Shown here in pieces: positions 1-5,705 of a DNA stretch of 9,092 bases. Origin of the DNA: Thermoleophilia bacterium (GTDB taxonomy: Bacteria; Actinomycetota; Thermoleophilia; Gaiellales; F1-60-MAGs149). Position numbers and translations under genes: made by a program. Below the pieces are notes generated by a model. The model made no database searches, was not told where the DNA came from, and saw only the letters and a program-made list of their open reading frames with translations. Position 1 is the stretch's first letter. Each line of letters opens with the position of its first letter. The stretch lies in NCBI GenBank assembly GCA_016462095.1, contig JAEMTW010000063.1, positions 1 to 9,092 on the forward strand, in the 5' to 3' direction.

Positions 1-334
1 CGCCGCCAATGCCGAGTCCAAACTCGGGCCGCAACGTTCGGTGCCGCTCCATCGCCTCGTCAAAGCCAGCCGCGAGCTCGGGGTCGAGTGCAAGGCGCGC
101 CTCGAGTGCCTTGACCCCTCCCTCCCCCTCCAACACGCCCACCGCGTGGACCAGCCTGGGACAGCAAAGCCAGTAGGCCGTCGGGAACGGCGTGCCATCT
201 GGTGTGACGGGCGGCTGCTCCACCACGACGGGCCATCCAGCAACACAGCGGCACGCCACCCGCAGTGGCGGATATGGCGTTCGCCCTAGCTGGTGCTCGA
301 GGCGAGCCAGGTCTGTCGCATCAATCACGGGCAC
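1..334 (-). CDS. DUF501 family protein, 3' end cut off by the window edge
   Basis: This frame reads on the minus strand from a GTG at 334-332 to the left edge without a stop, giving 111 residues. Seen: an N-terminal segment ending in HQLGR (14-18), then a Cys-containing strand VACRC (26-30), DGTPFPTAYWLCCPRL (46-61), the signature stretch of DUF501, and a helical part with LEARLALDPELAAGF (77-91). Four Cys residues lie at 28, 30, 57 and 58. The molecular function of DUF501 is unknown. In actinobacteria the gene normally follows eno and an ftsB-like gene and precedes an exopolyphosphatase gene, so ppx is the expected neighbour beyond the left edge. The start is uncertain: GTG codons at 364 and 328 are in frame, and no good Shine-Dalgarno sequence is visible at any of them. 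The call as DUF501 is firm from the motif; the exact N-terminus is not. Confidence 0.82.
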   Translation of the reverse strand, partial: MPVIDATDLARLEHQLGRTPYPPLRVACRCVAGWPVVVEQPPVTPDGTPFPTAYWLCCPRLVHAVGVLEGEGGVKALEARLALDPELAAGFDEAMERHRTLRPEFGLGIGG

Positions 335-379
335 AGCGTACGCGGGAGGAGCCTCTGCACGCACGGCGAATCGGTCAGC
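335..379. other. 45 bp gap between divergent DUF501 and ftsB-like starts
   Basis: This is the whole space between the proposed starts of two divergent genes. A GGGAGGA sequence at 344-350 on the plus strand looks like a Shine-Dalgarno site but is about 29 bases before the ftsB-like GTG, too far to act on it. I see no convincing -35/-10 pair for either direction. Any promoter must overlap the opposing coding sequence, or the true starts differ from those chosen here. Confidence 0.4.
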
Positions 380-631
380 GTGCGCAAGCTGATCATCATC
401 GGTGTCGTTGTGTTGCTGGCCGTGTTGTTCGTCCAGCCAATCCGCGCCTACCGCGCCGCACAGTCCGAATTGACGACCGCGCGTGAGCAGCTCGACAGCG
501 CCCGTGCGATCAAGGAACGCGCCGTCAAGGAGCGCGACGCTCTCGGCACACGCGAGATGCTGGTGCGCGAGGCGCGCCGACGCGGCTACATCTTCCCCGG
601 CGAGACACCGTTCTCCGTCGGTAACCGCTAG
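380..631 (+). CDS. ftsB: FtsB/DivIC-like septum formation initiator
   Basis: A predicted 83-residue single-pass membrane protein of the divisome. FtsB/DivIC proteins join FtsL and FtsQ/DivIB to activate septal peptidoglycan synthesis. Seen: a hydrophobic segment right at the N-terminus (residues 4-18, IIIGVVVLLAVLFVQ), a charged Ala/Glu/Arg-rich coiled-coil stretch (about 24-56), and the family's C-terminal pattern LVREARRRGYIFPGETPF (61-78). GTG 380 is chosen because the protein then starts just before the membrane segment. A GTG at 293 would add 29 residues without family character and overlap DUF501 on the other strand. No good ribosome binding site precedes 380, so the start is uncertain. 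In the usual actinobacterial order this gene lies between eno and DUF501 on their strand; here it lies on the opposite strand and converges on the deacetylase-like gene. The stop codon TAG runs into the inverted-repeat element. Confidence 0.82.
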   Translation: MRKLIIIGVVVLLAVLFVQPIRAYRAAQSELTTAREQLDSARAIKERAVKERDALGTREMLVREARRRGYIFPGETPFSVGNR

Positions 632-741
632 GCGGACACTACATCCGCGCGGTTGTGATGTCCGCCTCACAAGCACGATGCTGATTTGAACCAGAAGTAT
701 TCAAGGCGGACATCACAACCGCGCGGATGTAGTGTCCGCCT
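630..741. repeat. REPIN/MITE-like element: two perfect inverted 38 bp palindromic arms
   Basis: The arms at 630-667 and 704-741 are exact reverse complements over 38 bases and enclose a 36-base spacer (668-703). Each arm is also an imperfect palindrome: it starts AGGCGGACA, ends TGTCCGCCT and centres on CCGCGCGG, so each can fold alone or the two can pair with each other. The spacer is less GC-rich and holds AGCA-CGA-TGCT (672-682); TTGAA/TTCAA (686-690 and 700-704) pairs within the spacer plus one arm base. There is no T-tract, so it is not a standard intrinsic terminator, although it lies between two convergent genes where a bidirectional stop would fit. No transposase and no clear target-site duplication is visible. 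The architecture matches REP sequences in inverted pairs (REPIN/BIME) or a small MITE. Whether it recurs in the genome cannot be judged here. Confidence 0.85.
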
Positions 742-765
742 CGTACGCAAACGCGAACGGTGGCG

Positions 766-2106
766 CTAGGACTGCTTAAAGTTGCCGGCGTTCCACTTCT
801 CCAGCTGCGCCGGAGACTGCTCGTCGAGCCAGCGGGCGAGGGTGATGGAGTTGACGCACGCCGTCTCAGGGCGCGTGCAGGCGTCGCGTAGTGTCCGCTC
901 GAGGGCATTCATGTACGCACCCTTGTTCCAGTTCGCGAAATGCGAACCCGTGATGAAGGGCGCACGGTTGCCGCGGGACAGCGAGTTGATCGCTTTCATA
1001 TAGCTCTGGTAAGTCGTCTGCTCAAACTCGTCGGCCTGAGCCTGCGTCTCGGCCGACCCGTGGTTGACATAAAAGTTGTAGTCCATCGCCATGGTGTCGT
1101 ACTTCGATCCGACCCGCTTAATCGACGGCAACGCAAAGTTCCAGAGTCCCTGCTGCTTCGTCGGCCAGGCGCCGAGGATGCCGGGCTGGCTCGAGTCGTA
1201 CTCGAACCCAACCTGCTTCATTGCGGTATACAGCGCTGGCTTATTTCCCGACAGGCACGGCGTGCGTCCACCATGAAAGTCCTGCTTCGTGTAGATCGGA
1301 GTGGGGATGTTGCTGAGACCATTGACGCCCACAGGATCGAGCATGAACTGCTCCCACTGAGACTGCTCACTCACCCACTCTGCCGGCGACCAAGCATCCG
1401 ACTGTTCGCACAGATGCGAGACGTAGTGCGAACCAATCTCGTGCCCCAACGCGCGGGCAGTATTGAAGTCGGTGACGTTATCGACGAGATTTTCGGCAGC
1501 CGACTTCGGCCCGGCGAGTTCGGCATAGCCACCAAGATTCGAGAACCCTCGTGGTTCCCGGGGAGGCTGATACGCGTCTTTCTTCTCTGGCAACAACATG
1601 TAGATGCCGCTGACGAAGAAGGTAAAGCGGGCACCAACGTCATCGGCGACCTTGAGCCAGCGCTGATACATGCGATAGTCGGCCGCACCGTCGAATGACA
1701 CAACGATGAACTGCGGTGGACGTCCATTCGCGAGCGCCGTTACGATGGCGGCCTTCGCCTGCGGCGAAGGCTCCCAATCGGGCAGGATCTGGCTCGGATC
1801 GGCAGGAACGTCACCACCGGCTGCTCCGTCACCCGCAGCTGCTGCCGCTGCCGTCTGTCCCTCGTCAGCAGGCTGCTGTGCGTTGCCGTTGTCCTTAGCG
1901 TTGTTCTCTGCTTTGTCGATGGCCTTCACCTTGGCCGGAACCAGTGCAACCTGCGAGCTGGTTGGGTCCTCGCCGCGCGGCCACGCCATCGCGCCACCCA
2001 CCACGACCAGCGCCGTCGCGAGCACGAGCAAGAGCACGATCCGCCGACGGCGCACGGCCGACCGCTGACGGTGCTTGGTGTAACGGGCTGTGGAGCGAGT
2101 GGCCAT
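766..2106 (-). CDS. membrane-anchored polysaccharide-deacetylase-like (CE4/NodB fold) protein
   Basis: 446 residues. Seen: a basic N-terminus (1-22), one membrane segment (about 23-41) without a lipobox, a low-complexity Ala/Gln/Asp/Gly linker (about 60-105), then an extracellular catalytic-type domain (about 130-430). Motif 1 reads VVSFDGAAD (135-143), followed by GARFTFFVSGIYML (158-171). Motif 2 is GHEIGSHYVSH with the metal-type His pair H227/H231. GGRTPCL (279-285), MDYNF (341-345) and ITGSHFANWN (385-394) follow. CE4 enzymes remove acetyl groups from wall or surface sugars. Classical members have FDDG, whereas this one has FDG with a single Asp (D139), so either the chemistry or the metal site differs. 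From memory, a group of long actinobacterial deacetylase-like proteins shares the SFDG, GGRTPCL and MDYN pattern. Four Cys (233, 284, 410, 417) could form disulfides outside the cell. ATG 2106 is the natural start, with a weak ribosome site. The substrate is unknown. Confidence 0.8.
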   Translation of the reverse strand: MATRSTARYTKHRQRSAVRRRRIVLLLVLATALVVVGGAMAWPRGEDPTSSQVALVPAKVKAIDKAENNAKDNGNAQQPADEGQTAAAAAAGDGAAGGDVPADPSQILPDWEPSPQAKAAIVTALANGRPPQFIVVSFDGAADYRMYQRWLKVADDVGARFTFFVSGIYMLLPEKKDAYQPPREPRGFSNLGGYAELAGPKSAAENLVDNVTDFNTARALGHEIGSHYVSHLCEQSDAWSPAEWVSEQSQWEQFMLDPVGVNGLSNIPTPIYTKQDFHGGRTPCLSGNKPALYTAMKQVGFEYDSSQPGILGAWPTKQQGLWNFALPSIKRVGSKYDTMAMDYNFYVNHGSAETQAQADEFEQTTYQSYMKAINSLSRGNRAPFITGSHFANWNKGAYMNALERTLRDACTRPETACVNSITLARWLDEQSPAQLEKWNAGNFKQS

Positions 2107-2219
2107 CAGGGGTGCTCGCGCGAATCGGGAGATTCGGCGCTCTGCCCTGACTGTACGACCGTCTGACGGCTATCTCCTGCCCCCGATGGGGGGCCGCACA
2201 CGTTGTTACAAATTCGAGA
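2107..2219 (-). promoter_or_regulatory. structured 113 bp leader between eno and the deacetylase-like gene
   Basis: Three short perfect inverted repeats lie in this gap: CGAATC-GGGA-GATTCG (2121-2136), CCGTC-T-GACGG (2159-2169) and GCCCCC-GATG-GGGGGC (2179-2194). On the minus strand the last one lies about 25 bases after the eno stop. It could act as a weak terminator or processing stem, but no T-run follows it. The 2121-2136 stem is 14 bases before the deacetylase-like ATG and could affect translation. The 11-base palindrome at 2159-2169 could be a protein-binding site. No confident promoter was found. Confidence 0.45.
2179..2194 (-). terminator. candidate weak terminator stem after eno
   Basis: A perfect 6 bp all-G/C stem with a 4-base loop (GCCCCC/GGGGGC) lies 25 bases beyond the eno stop codon. 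It lacks the U-tract of a normal intrinsic terminator. It may instead be an mRNA-stabilising 3' stem or part of the leader of the next gene. Confidence 0.3.
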
Positions 2220-3506
2220 TCAGCGCGTCTGAGCGAACGCAGAGCGGCCCGGATAGGTCGCTCTGTCGCCGAGCAGTTCCTCGATGCGCAGAAGACGGTT
2301 GTACTTCGCAACACGATCCGAGCGCGATGGTGCACCCGTCTTGATCTGGCCCGTCGCAGCAGCAACCGCAAGATCGGCAATCGTGACGTCTTCCGTCTCG
2401 CCAGAGCGGTGCGACATCACAGAGCGCATGCCCGCCGAGCCCGCAACGGCAATCGCATCGAGCGTCTCGGAGAGCGTGCCGATCTGGTTGACCTTGACGA
2501 GCAGCGCATTACCGGCTCCTCGCTCGATCCCCATCCGCAGCCGCTCTGGGTTCGTGACAAAGAGATCGTCGCCCACCAGCTGCACACGATCGCCAAGCGT
2601 CTTCGTGAGTAGCGCCCACCCATCCCAATCGTCCTCCGAGCAACCATCCTCGATCGAGACGATTGGATACCGGTCGGCGAGGTCGGCCCAAAACGCAACC
2701 ATCCCCTCAGAATCAAGATTACGACCATCGCTCGGCAGCCGGTAGAGCCCTGCCTCGACGTCGAACAGCTCGGTCATCGCCGGATCGAGCGCAATCGCAA
2801 TATCTTCGCCCGGACGATAGCCCGCGCTCTCGATCGCGCCCATGATCAGCCGCAGCGCGTCCTCGTTCGAGGAGAGGTCGGGGGCAACTCCACCCTCGTC
2901 GCCAACGGCGGTCGAGAGCCCACGCTTTTTAACGTCTGCTCGGAGGGCATGAAACGTCTCCACACCCATCTGGAGACCCTCACTGAAGCTCTTCGCTCCG
3001 ACGGGCATGATCATGAACTCCTGCAGATCGAGCGCGTTATCCGCATGCATGCCGCCGTTGATGACGTTCATCATCGGCACCGGCAGCACGTTGGCATCGG
3101 CTCCACCGACCCACTCGTACAACTCAACGCCAGCACTCGCGGCGGCGGCGTGTGCAGCCGCAAGCGATGCACCAAGGATGGCGTTGGCACCGAGGCGGCC
3201 CTTCGCGGGCGTGCCGTCGAGCTCGATCAATGCCGTATCAAGCGCGCGCTGGTCGGCAGCATCTATGCCGCGCAGGCAGTCGGCAATCTCGCCATTGACA
3301 TGACCAACCGCGCGCGTCACACCCTTGCCACCCCAGGCCGAGCCACCGTCGCGGAGCTCGACCGCTTCCCACTGACCCGTCGAAGCACCCGATGGCACAG
3401 CGGCCTGACCACGGGCGCCATCCTCGAGCACGACATCGACCTCAACGGTCGGGTTGCCCCGCGAGTCGAGGATCTGTCGTCCGTGAACCGAGGTGATTGC
3501 GCTCAT
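2220..3506 (-). CDS. eno: enolase (phosphopyruvate hydratase)
   Basis: The cytoplasmic glycolytic enzyme converting 2-phosphoglycerate to phosphoenolpyruvate; 428 residues, normal for bacterial enolase. Seen: N-terminal domain with DSRGNPTVEVDV (14-25) and the mobile loop PSGASTG (38-44), then the barrel. Catalytic and metal residues by alignment to the family: H154 (GGMHAD), E163 (QEFM), E204 (VGDEGG), Mg ligands D241, E286 and D313, K338 (LLVKVNQIG), H366-R367-S368 (SHRSGETED) and K389 (GQIKTGAP). All are present, so the enzyme should be active. The stretch after the first Mg ligand reads ALDPAMTELF, where most enolases have an ALDxAASEFY-like sequence. The ATG overlaps the mazG stop by 4 bases (ATGA), and AAGGA (3516-3512) sits 5 bases upstream, so translation is probably coupled to mazG. 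Eno beside mazG and mfd is a conserved actinobacterial arrangement. Confidence 0.98.
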   Translation of the reverse strand: MSAITSVHGRQILDSRGNPTVEVDVVLEDGARGQAAVPSGASTGQWEAVELRDGGSAWGGKGVTRAVGHVNGEIADCLRGIDAADQRALDTALIELDGTPAKGRLGANAILGASLAAAHAAAASAGVELYEWVGGADANVLPVPMMNVINGGMHADNALDLQEFMIMPVGAKSFSEGLQMGVETFHALRADVKKRGLSTAVGDEGGVAPDLSSNEDALRLIMGAIESAGYRPGEDIAIALDPAMTELFDVEAGLYRLPSDGRNLDSEGMVAFWADLADRYPIVSIEDGCSEDDWDGWALLTKTLGDRVQLVGDDLFVTNPERLRMGIERGAGNALLVKVNQIGTLSETLDAIAVAGSAGMRSVMSHRSGETEDVTIADLAVAAATGQIKTGAPSRSDRVAKYNRLLRIEELLGDRATYPGRSAFAQTR

Positions 3507-4576
3507 GCTGTTCCTTCGTCGGATGCCTGGTCGGCCAGGCGAGTCTTCGCGGCGCGATAGTACCGCTCTTGGTCATCGGTCGGCAGCGCTGCGAACTCTA
3601 CGCCCTCCTCCGCAGCGATCCGCTCTGCCTCCTCGACACGCAGCCGAAAGCGCTTCGTGGCAGCACGCAACGCCATTTCGGGGTCGACCTTAACGAGGCG
3701 CAACAGGTTGATTGCGGCGAACAGAATGTCGCCCGCTTCGGCTCGCACTGTCGGATCGGGCTCTGGCCCGGCTACCGGGTGTTTCGCGAGCGCCTCAACC
3801 AACTCGTCGAGTTCGGCCCGCACCGAAACCTCTGCGCCTGTCCACTCGACCCAGTCGAACCCAATCGCAGCCGCCCGCTTCTGCGTCTTTAAGGCCACCA
3901 GCATCGTCGTCAACGAGTCGGGAATGTCGTGGAAGATGCCCTCACGACCCTCCTGCTCTCGCTTGATGCTCTCCCAGCGCTCCAAGACATCGGCGCTCGT
4001 CTCGACCGTCGTCTCGCCGAAGACGTGGGGATGGCGCCGGATCAACTTGTCTGAGATGCCTTGGGCGACGTCAGAGAGATCGCCCGCACCAACCTCGCGC
4101 GTCATCAACGACAGGATGAAGGACTGAAAGAGCAGGTCCCCAAGCTCGTCCACGAGCTTGGGTCCAGGCGGCCCGGCAAGAGCGACATCGGCCAGCTCGT
4201 AGGCCTCCTCAATCGTGTGTTGCACGATCGTCGCCGGAGTCTGCTCGCGATCCCACGGGCACTCGCTCCGAAGCCTGACAGTGATCTCCCACAAGGCGCC
4301 AAGCGCTGCTGCGGTCGCGCGGGCCGCGAGCACCTCGCGGGCGGGTATGCACTCGAGTGCTGCATCGTCACGCACGAGGTGCCACGCCGACAGATCGTCA
4401 GTCGCAATCAACGCGGCTGACGCATCGTGAGCGACTCCGCGCTCGGCCAGCCAAACGGCAAGAACACCCGTCGTACGGATGTCTGCGACACCCGCACGCA
4501 CGAGCTCTTCGAGGCCCAGCGCCGGCACACCAGACGGGTCTCCCCCGCCCAGTGCGACGACGCGACGAGCCGTCAT
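3503..4576 (-). CDS. mazG: nucleoside triphosphate pyrophosphohydrolase MazG with shortened N-terminal methylase-like region
   Basis: MazG hydrolyses NTPs/dNTPs to monophosphate and pyrophosphate, removing damaged nucleotides such as oxidised dCTP. 357 residues. Residues 5-85 (VVALGGGDPSG onward) resemble only the first part of the tetrapyrrole-methylase domain fused to MazG in YabN-type proteins. The first MazG domain has CPWD (106-109), the metal pattern EEAYE (123-127), ELGD (144-147) and RRHPHVFG (180-187). A second, diverged MazG domain has ELDE (255-258), EAGDILF (280-286) and KRFRLR (308-313). Two tandem domains are usual for full-length MazG. The ATG lies 3 bases after the stop of the parvulin gene, and the stop overlaps eno by 4 bases. 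The ribosome site is poor, so it probably relies on translational coupling. Next to mfd, a shared role in genome protection is plausible but inferred. Confidence 0.93.
   Translation of the reverse strand: MTARRVVALGGGDPSGVPALGLEELVRAGVADIRTTGVLAVWLAERGVAHDASAALIATDDLSAWHLVRDDAALECIPAREVLAARATAAALGALWEITVRLRSECPWDREQTPATIVQHTIEEAYELADVALAGPPGPKLVDELGDLLFQSFILSLMTREVGAGDLSDVAQGISDKLIRRHPHVFGETTVETSADVLERWESIKREQEGREGIFHDIPDSLTTMLVALKTQKRAAAIGFDWVEWTGAEVSVRAELDELVEALAKHPVAGPEPDPTVRAEAGDILFAAINLLRLVKVDPEMALRAATKRFRLRVEEAERIAAEEGVEFAALPTDDQERYYRAAKTRLADQASDEGTA
3512..3516 (-). promoter_or_regulatory. ribosome binding site of eno inside mazG
   Basis: AAGGA on the minus strand lies 5 bases before the eno ATG at 3506, inside the last codons of mazG. 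It supports the ATG start in the ATGA overlap rather than a later start. Confidence 0.65.
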
Positions 4577-4579
4577 CCG

Positions 4580-5656
4580 TTAGCCCGTAGTCGTTGCCGT
4601 CGAGGTGGTCTGTGTTGGCGGCATCGAGTAGCCCTTAGCAAAGGCCGTCTTGCTCTCGTACGACTTCTGCACACCCTCGAACCACTTCGTCGCGACCTCG
4701 TTCTTCTTGGCCTGCGTCAGCTCGTCGATGATCTGCTGCTTGACCTCGTCGAACGCCGTGAACGTGGCGGGCGTGATCGGACCGAGTGCCTTGATGATGT
4801 GGCACCCGAACTGCGACTGGACCGGCGGATCGGTGATGTCACCCGTGTTGGCGAGATCGAAGGCGCCCTTACGGAAATCGGCATCCCAGTTTTCGTCATC
4901 GGTGATCGTGTACTCGCCACCCGTGTCCTTCGAACCAGGATCGGCCGAGTACTTCTTGACCAGCGCCTTCCAATCCTTCGGGTTCGCTTCGACTTCCTTG
5001 AGCACCTCAGCAGCCTTGACGCAATCGGCGTCCGTGCCCTTGCCCTTGGGAGCGACGTCGAGCAGGATGTGCGCGACCTTGCGCGACTGGGCCGTCGCGT
5101 AACTCGCCTGCTTGTTCTCGTCGTAATGCTTCTGAGCCTCTTCGGCGGTCACTTTGACACCCTTGGTGACATCGTCGTAGAGCCCCTGAGCCTGCTGACG
5201 CAACTCGAACTGTGCCATCAGCTGGGCTTCCGTCAGCCCCTGGTCCTTGAGGTACTTCTGGTACTTGGCTGGCTTGTTCTCACAGCACTGCAGCTTGAAC
5301 GCCTCGAGATCCGCGTCGACCTTCTTGGGGTCGACCTTGATCTTCTTCGCCGTTGCTTCCTGCGCGATCTCTGCGTTCTGCACGAGACTCTGCAGCACCT
5401 GCTGCTTCAGCGTCGTCTCCTCGGCAGAGCCCTTCTCGGGCGCCGTCTGCCCATTGGCAACGCCTTGCTTGACGGCGGAGTCGTAGAGCGAGTCGAATTC
5501 GGCCTGCGTCAGCTGCTGCGACCCCACTGCAGCAACGCTGCCCGCTGCAACGGTCGGCTTCTCAGCCGAACTCGAGTCCGAATCGGAGCCGCCACAGGCT
5601 GCAACGAAGAGCGCCAAGGCGATGAGCAGGATACTGAGCGAAGTGACTTTACGCAT
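4580..5656 (-). CDS. SurA/PrsA-like peptidyl-prolyl cis-trans isomerase lipoprotein
   Basis: A predicted secreted, lipid-anchored foldase of 358 residues. Seen: a lipoprotein signal peptide MRKVTSLSILL...FVAAC with C21 as the lipidated Cys, a Ser/Asp-rich spacer (22-33), a helical SurA-N-like chaperone region (about 40-165), and a parvulin (rotamase) domain (about 190-291). The parvulin signatures are VAHILL (194-199), WKALVKKYSADPGSKDTGGE (229-248), the pattern FRKGAFDL (261-268) and FGCHIIKAL (283-291). A helical tail and a short Thr-rich end (TQTTSTATTTG) follow. In monoderm bacteria such proteins act at the outer face of the cell membrane on exported proteins. An unusual vicinal Cys pair lies at 124-125 (LQCCENK), with further Cys at 212 and 285. 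GGAG 8 bases upstream supports the ATG. It sits between mfd and mazG with short gaps on both sides, probably in one operon. PrsA-type and SurA-type cannot be told apart from sequence alone. Confidence 0.9.
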   Translation of the reverse strand: MRKVTSLSILLIALALFVAACGGSDSDSSSAEKPTVAAGSVAAVGSQQLTQAEFDSLYDSAVKQGVANGQTAPEKGSAEETTLKQQVLQSLVQNAEIAQEATAKKIKVDPKKVDADLEAFKLQCCENKPAKYQKYLKDQGLTEAQLMAQFELRQQAQGLYDDVTKGVKVTAEEAQKHYDENKQASYATAQSRKVAHILLDVAPKGKGTDADCVKAAEVLKEVEANPKDWKALVKKYSADPGSKDTGGEYTITDDENWDADFRKGAFDLANTGDITDPPVQSQFGCHIIKALGPITPATFTAFDEVKQQIIDELTQAKKNEVATKWFEGVQKSYESKTAFAKGYSMPPTQTTSTATTTG

Positions 5657-5664
5657 AGGAAGGT

Positions 5665-5668
5665 CTCC
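5665..5668 (-). promoter_or_regulatory. ribosome binding site of the parvulin lipoprotein
   Basis: GGAG on the minus strand is 8 bases before ATG 5656 in the 49 bp gap after mfd. It is the clearest Shine-Dalgarno site in the window and fixes the start just before the signal peptide. Confidence 0.75.
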
Positions 5669-5705
5669 AGAAAGGAAGTTGGTTCGAACTCACGCGGCTG
5701 GGAAA

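Noticed and set aside
60..254. A 64-codon minus-strand ATG frame in the DUF501 region
   Set aside because: It is in a different frame from the clear DUF501 signature and reads as Arg/Gly-rich low-complexity sequence.
323..345. A TACGCT -10-like hexamer 6 bases before the alternative DUF501 GTG at 328, suggesting a leaderless start
   Set aside because: No -35 element is found at the right distance, and a six-base TANNNT match is too common to support a promoter.
293..379. A longer FtsB-like protein starting at GTG 293
   Set aside because: The extra 29 residues show no family character, overlap DUF501 codons on the other strand and would precede a membrane segment that normally lies near the N-terminus.
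630..741. The inverted-repeat element read as a CRISPR fragment or ordinary intrinsic terminator
   Set aside because: The two copies are in inverted, not direct, orientation and there are only two of them. No T-tract follows either stem.
5671..5700. A GGTTCGAACT sequence like a tRNA T-arm
   Set aside because: The flanking five bases do not pair as a T-stem, there is no acceptor, D or anticodon arm, and the stretch is just a GTTCGAAC palindrome in the mfd-parvulin gap.
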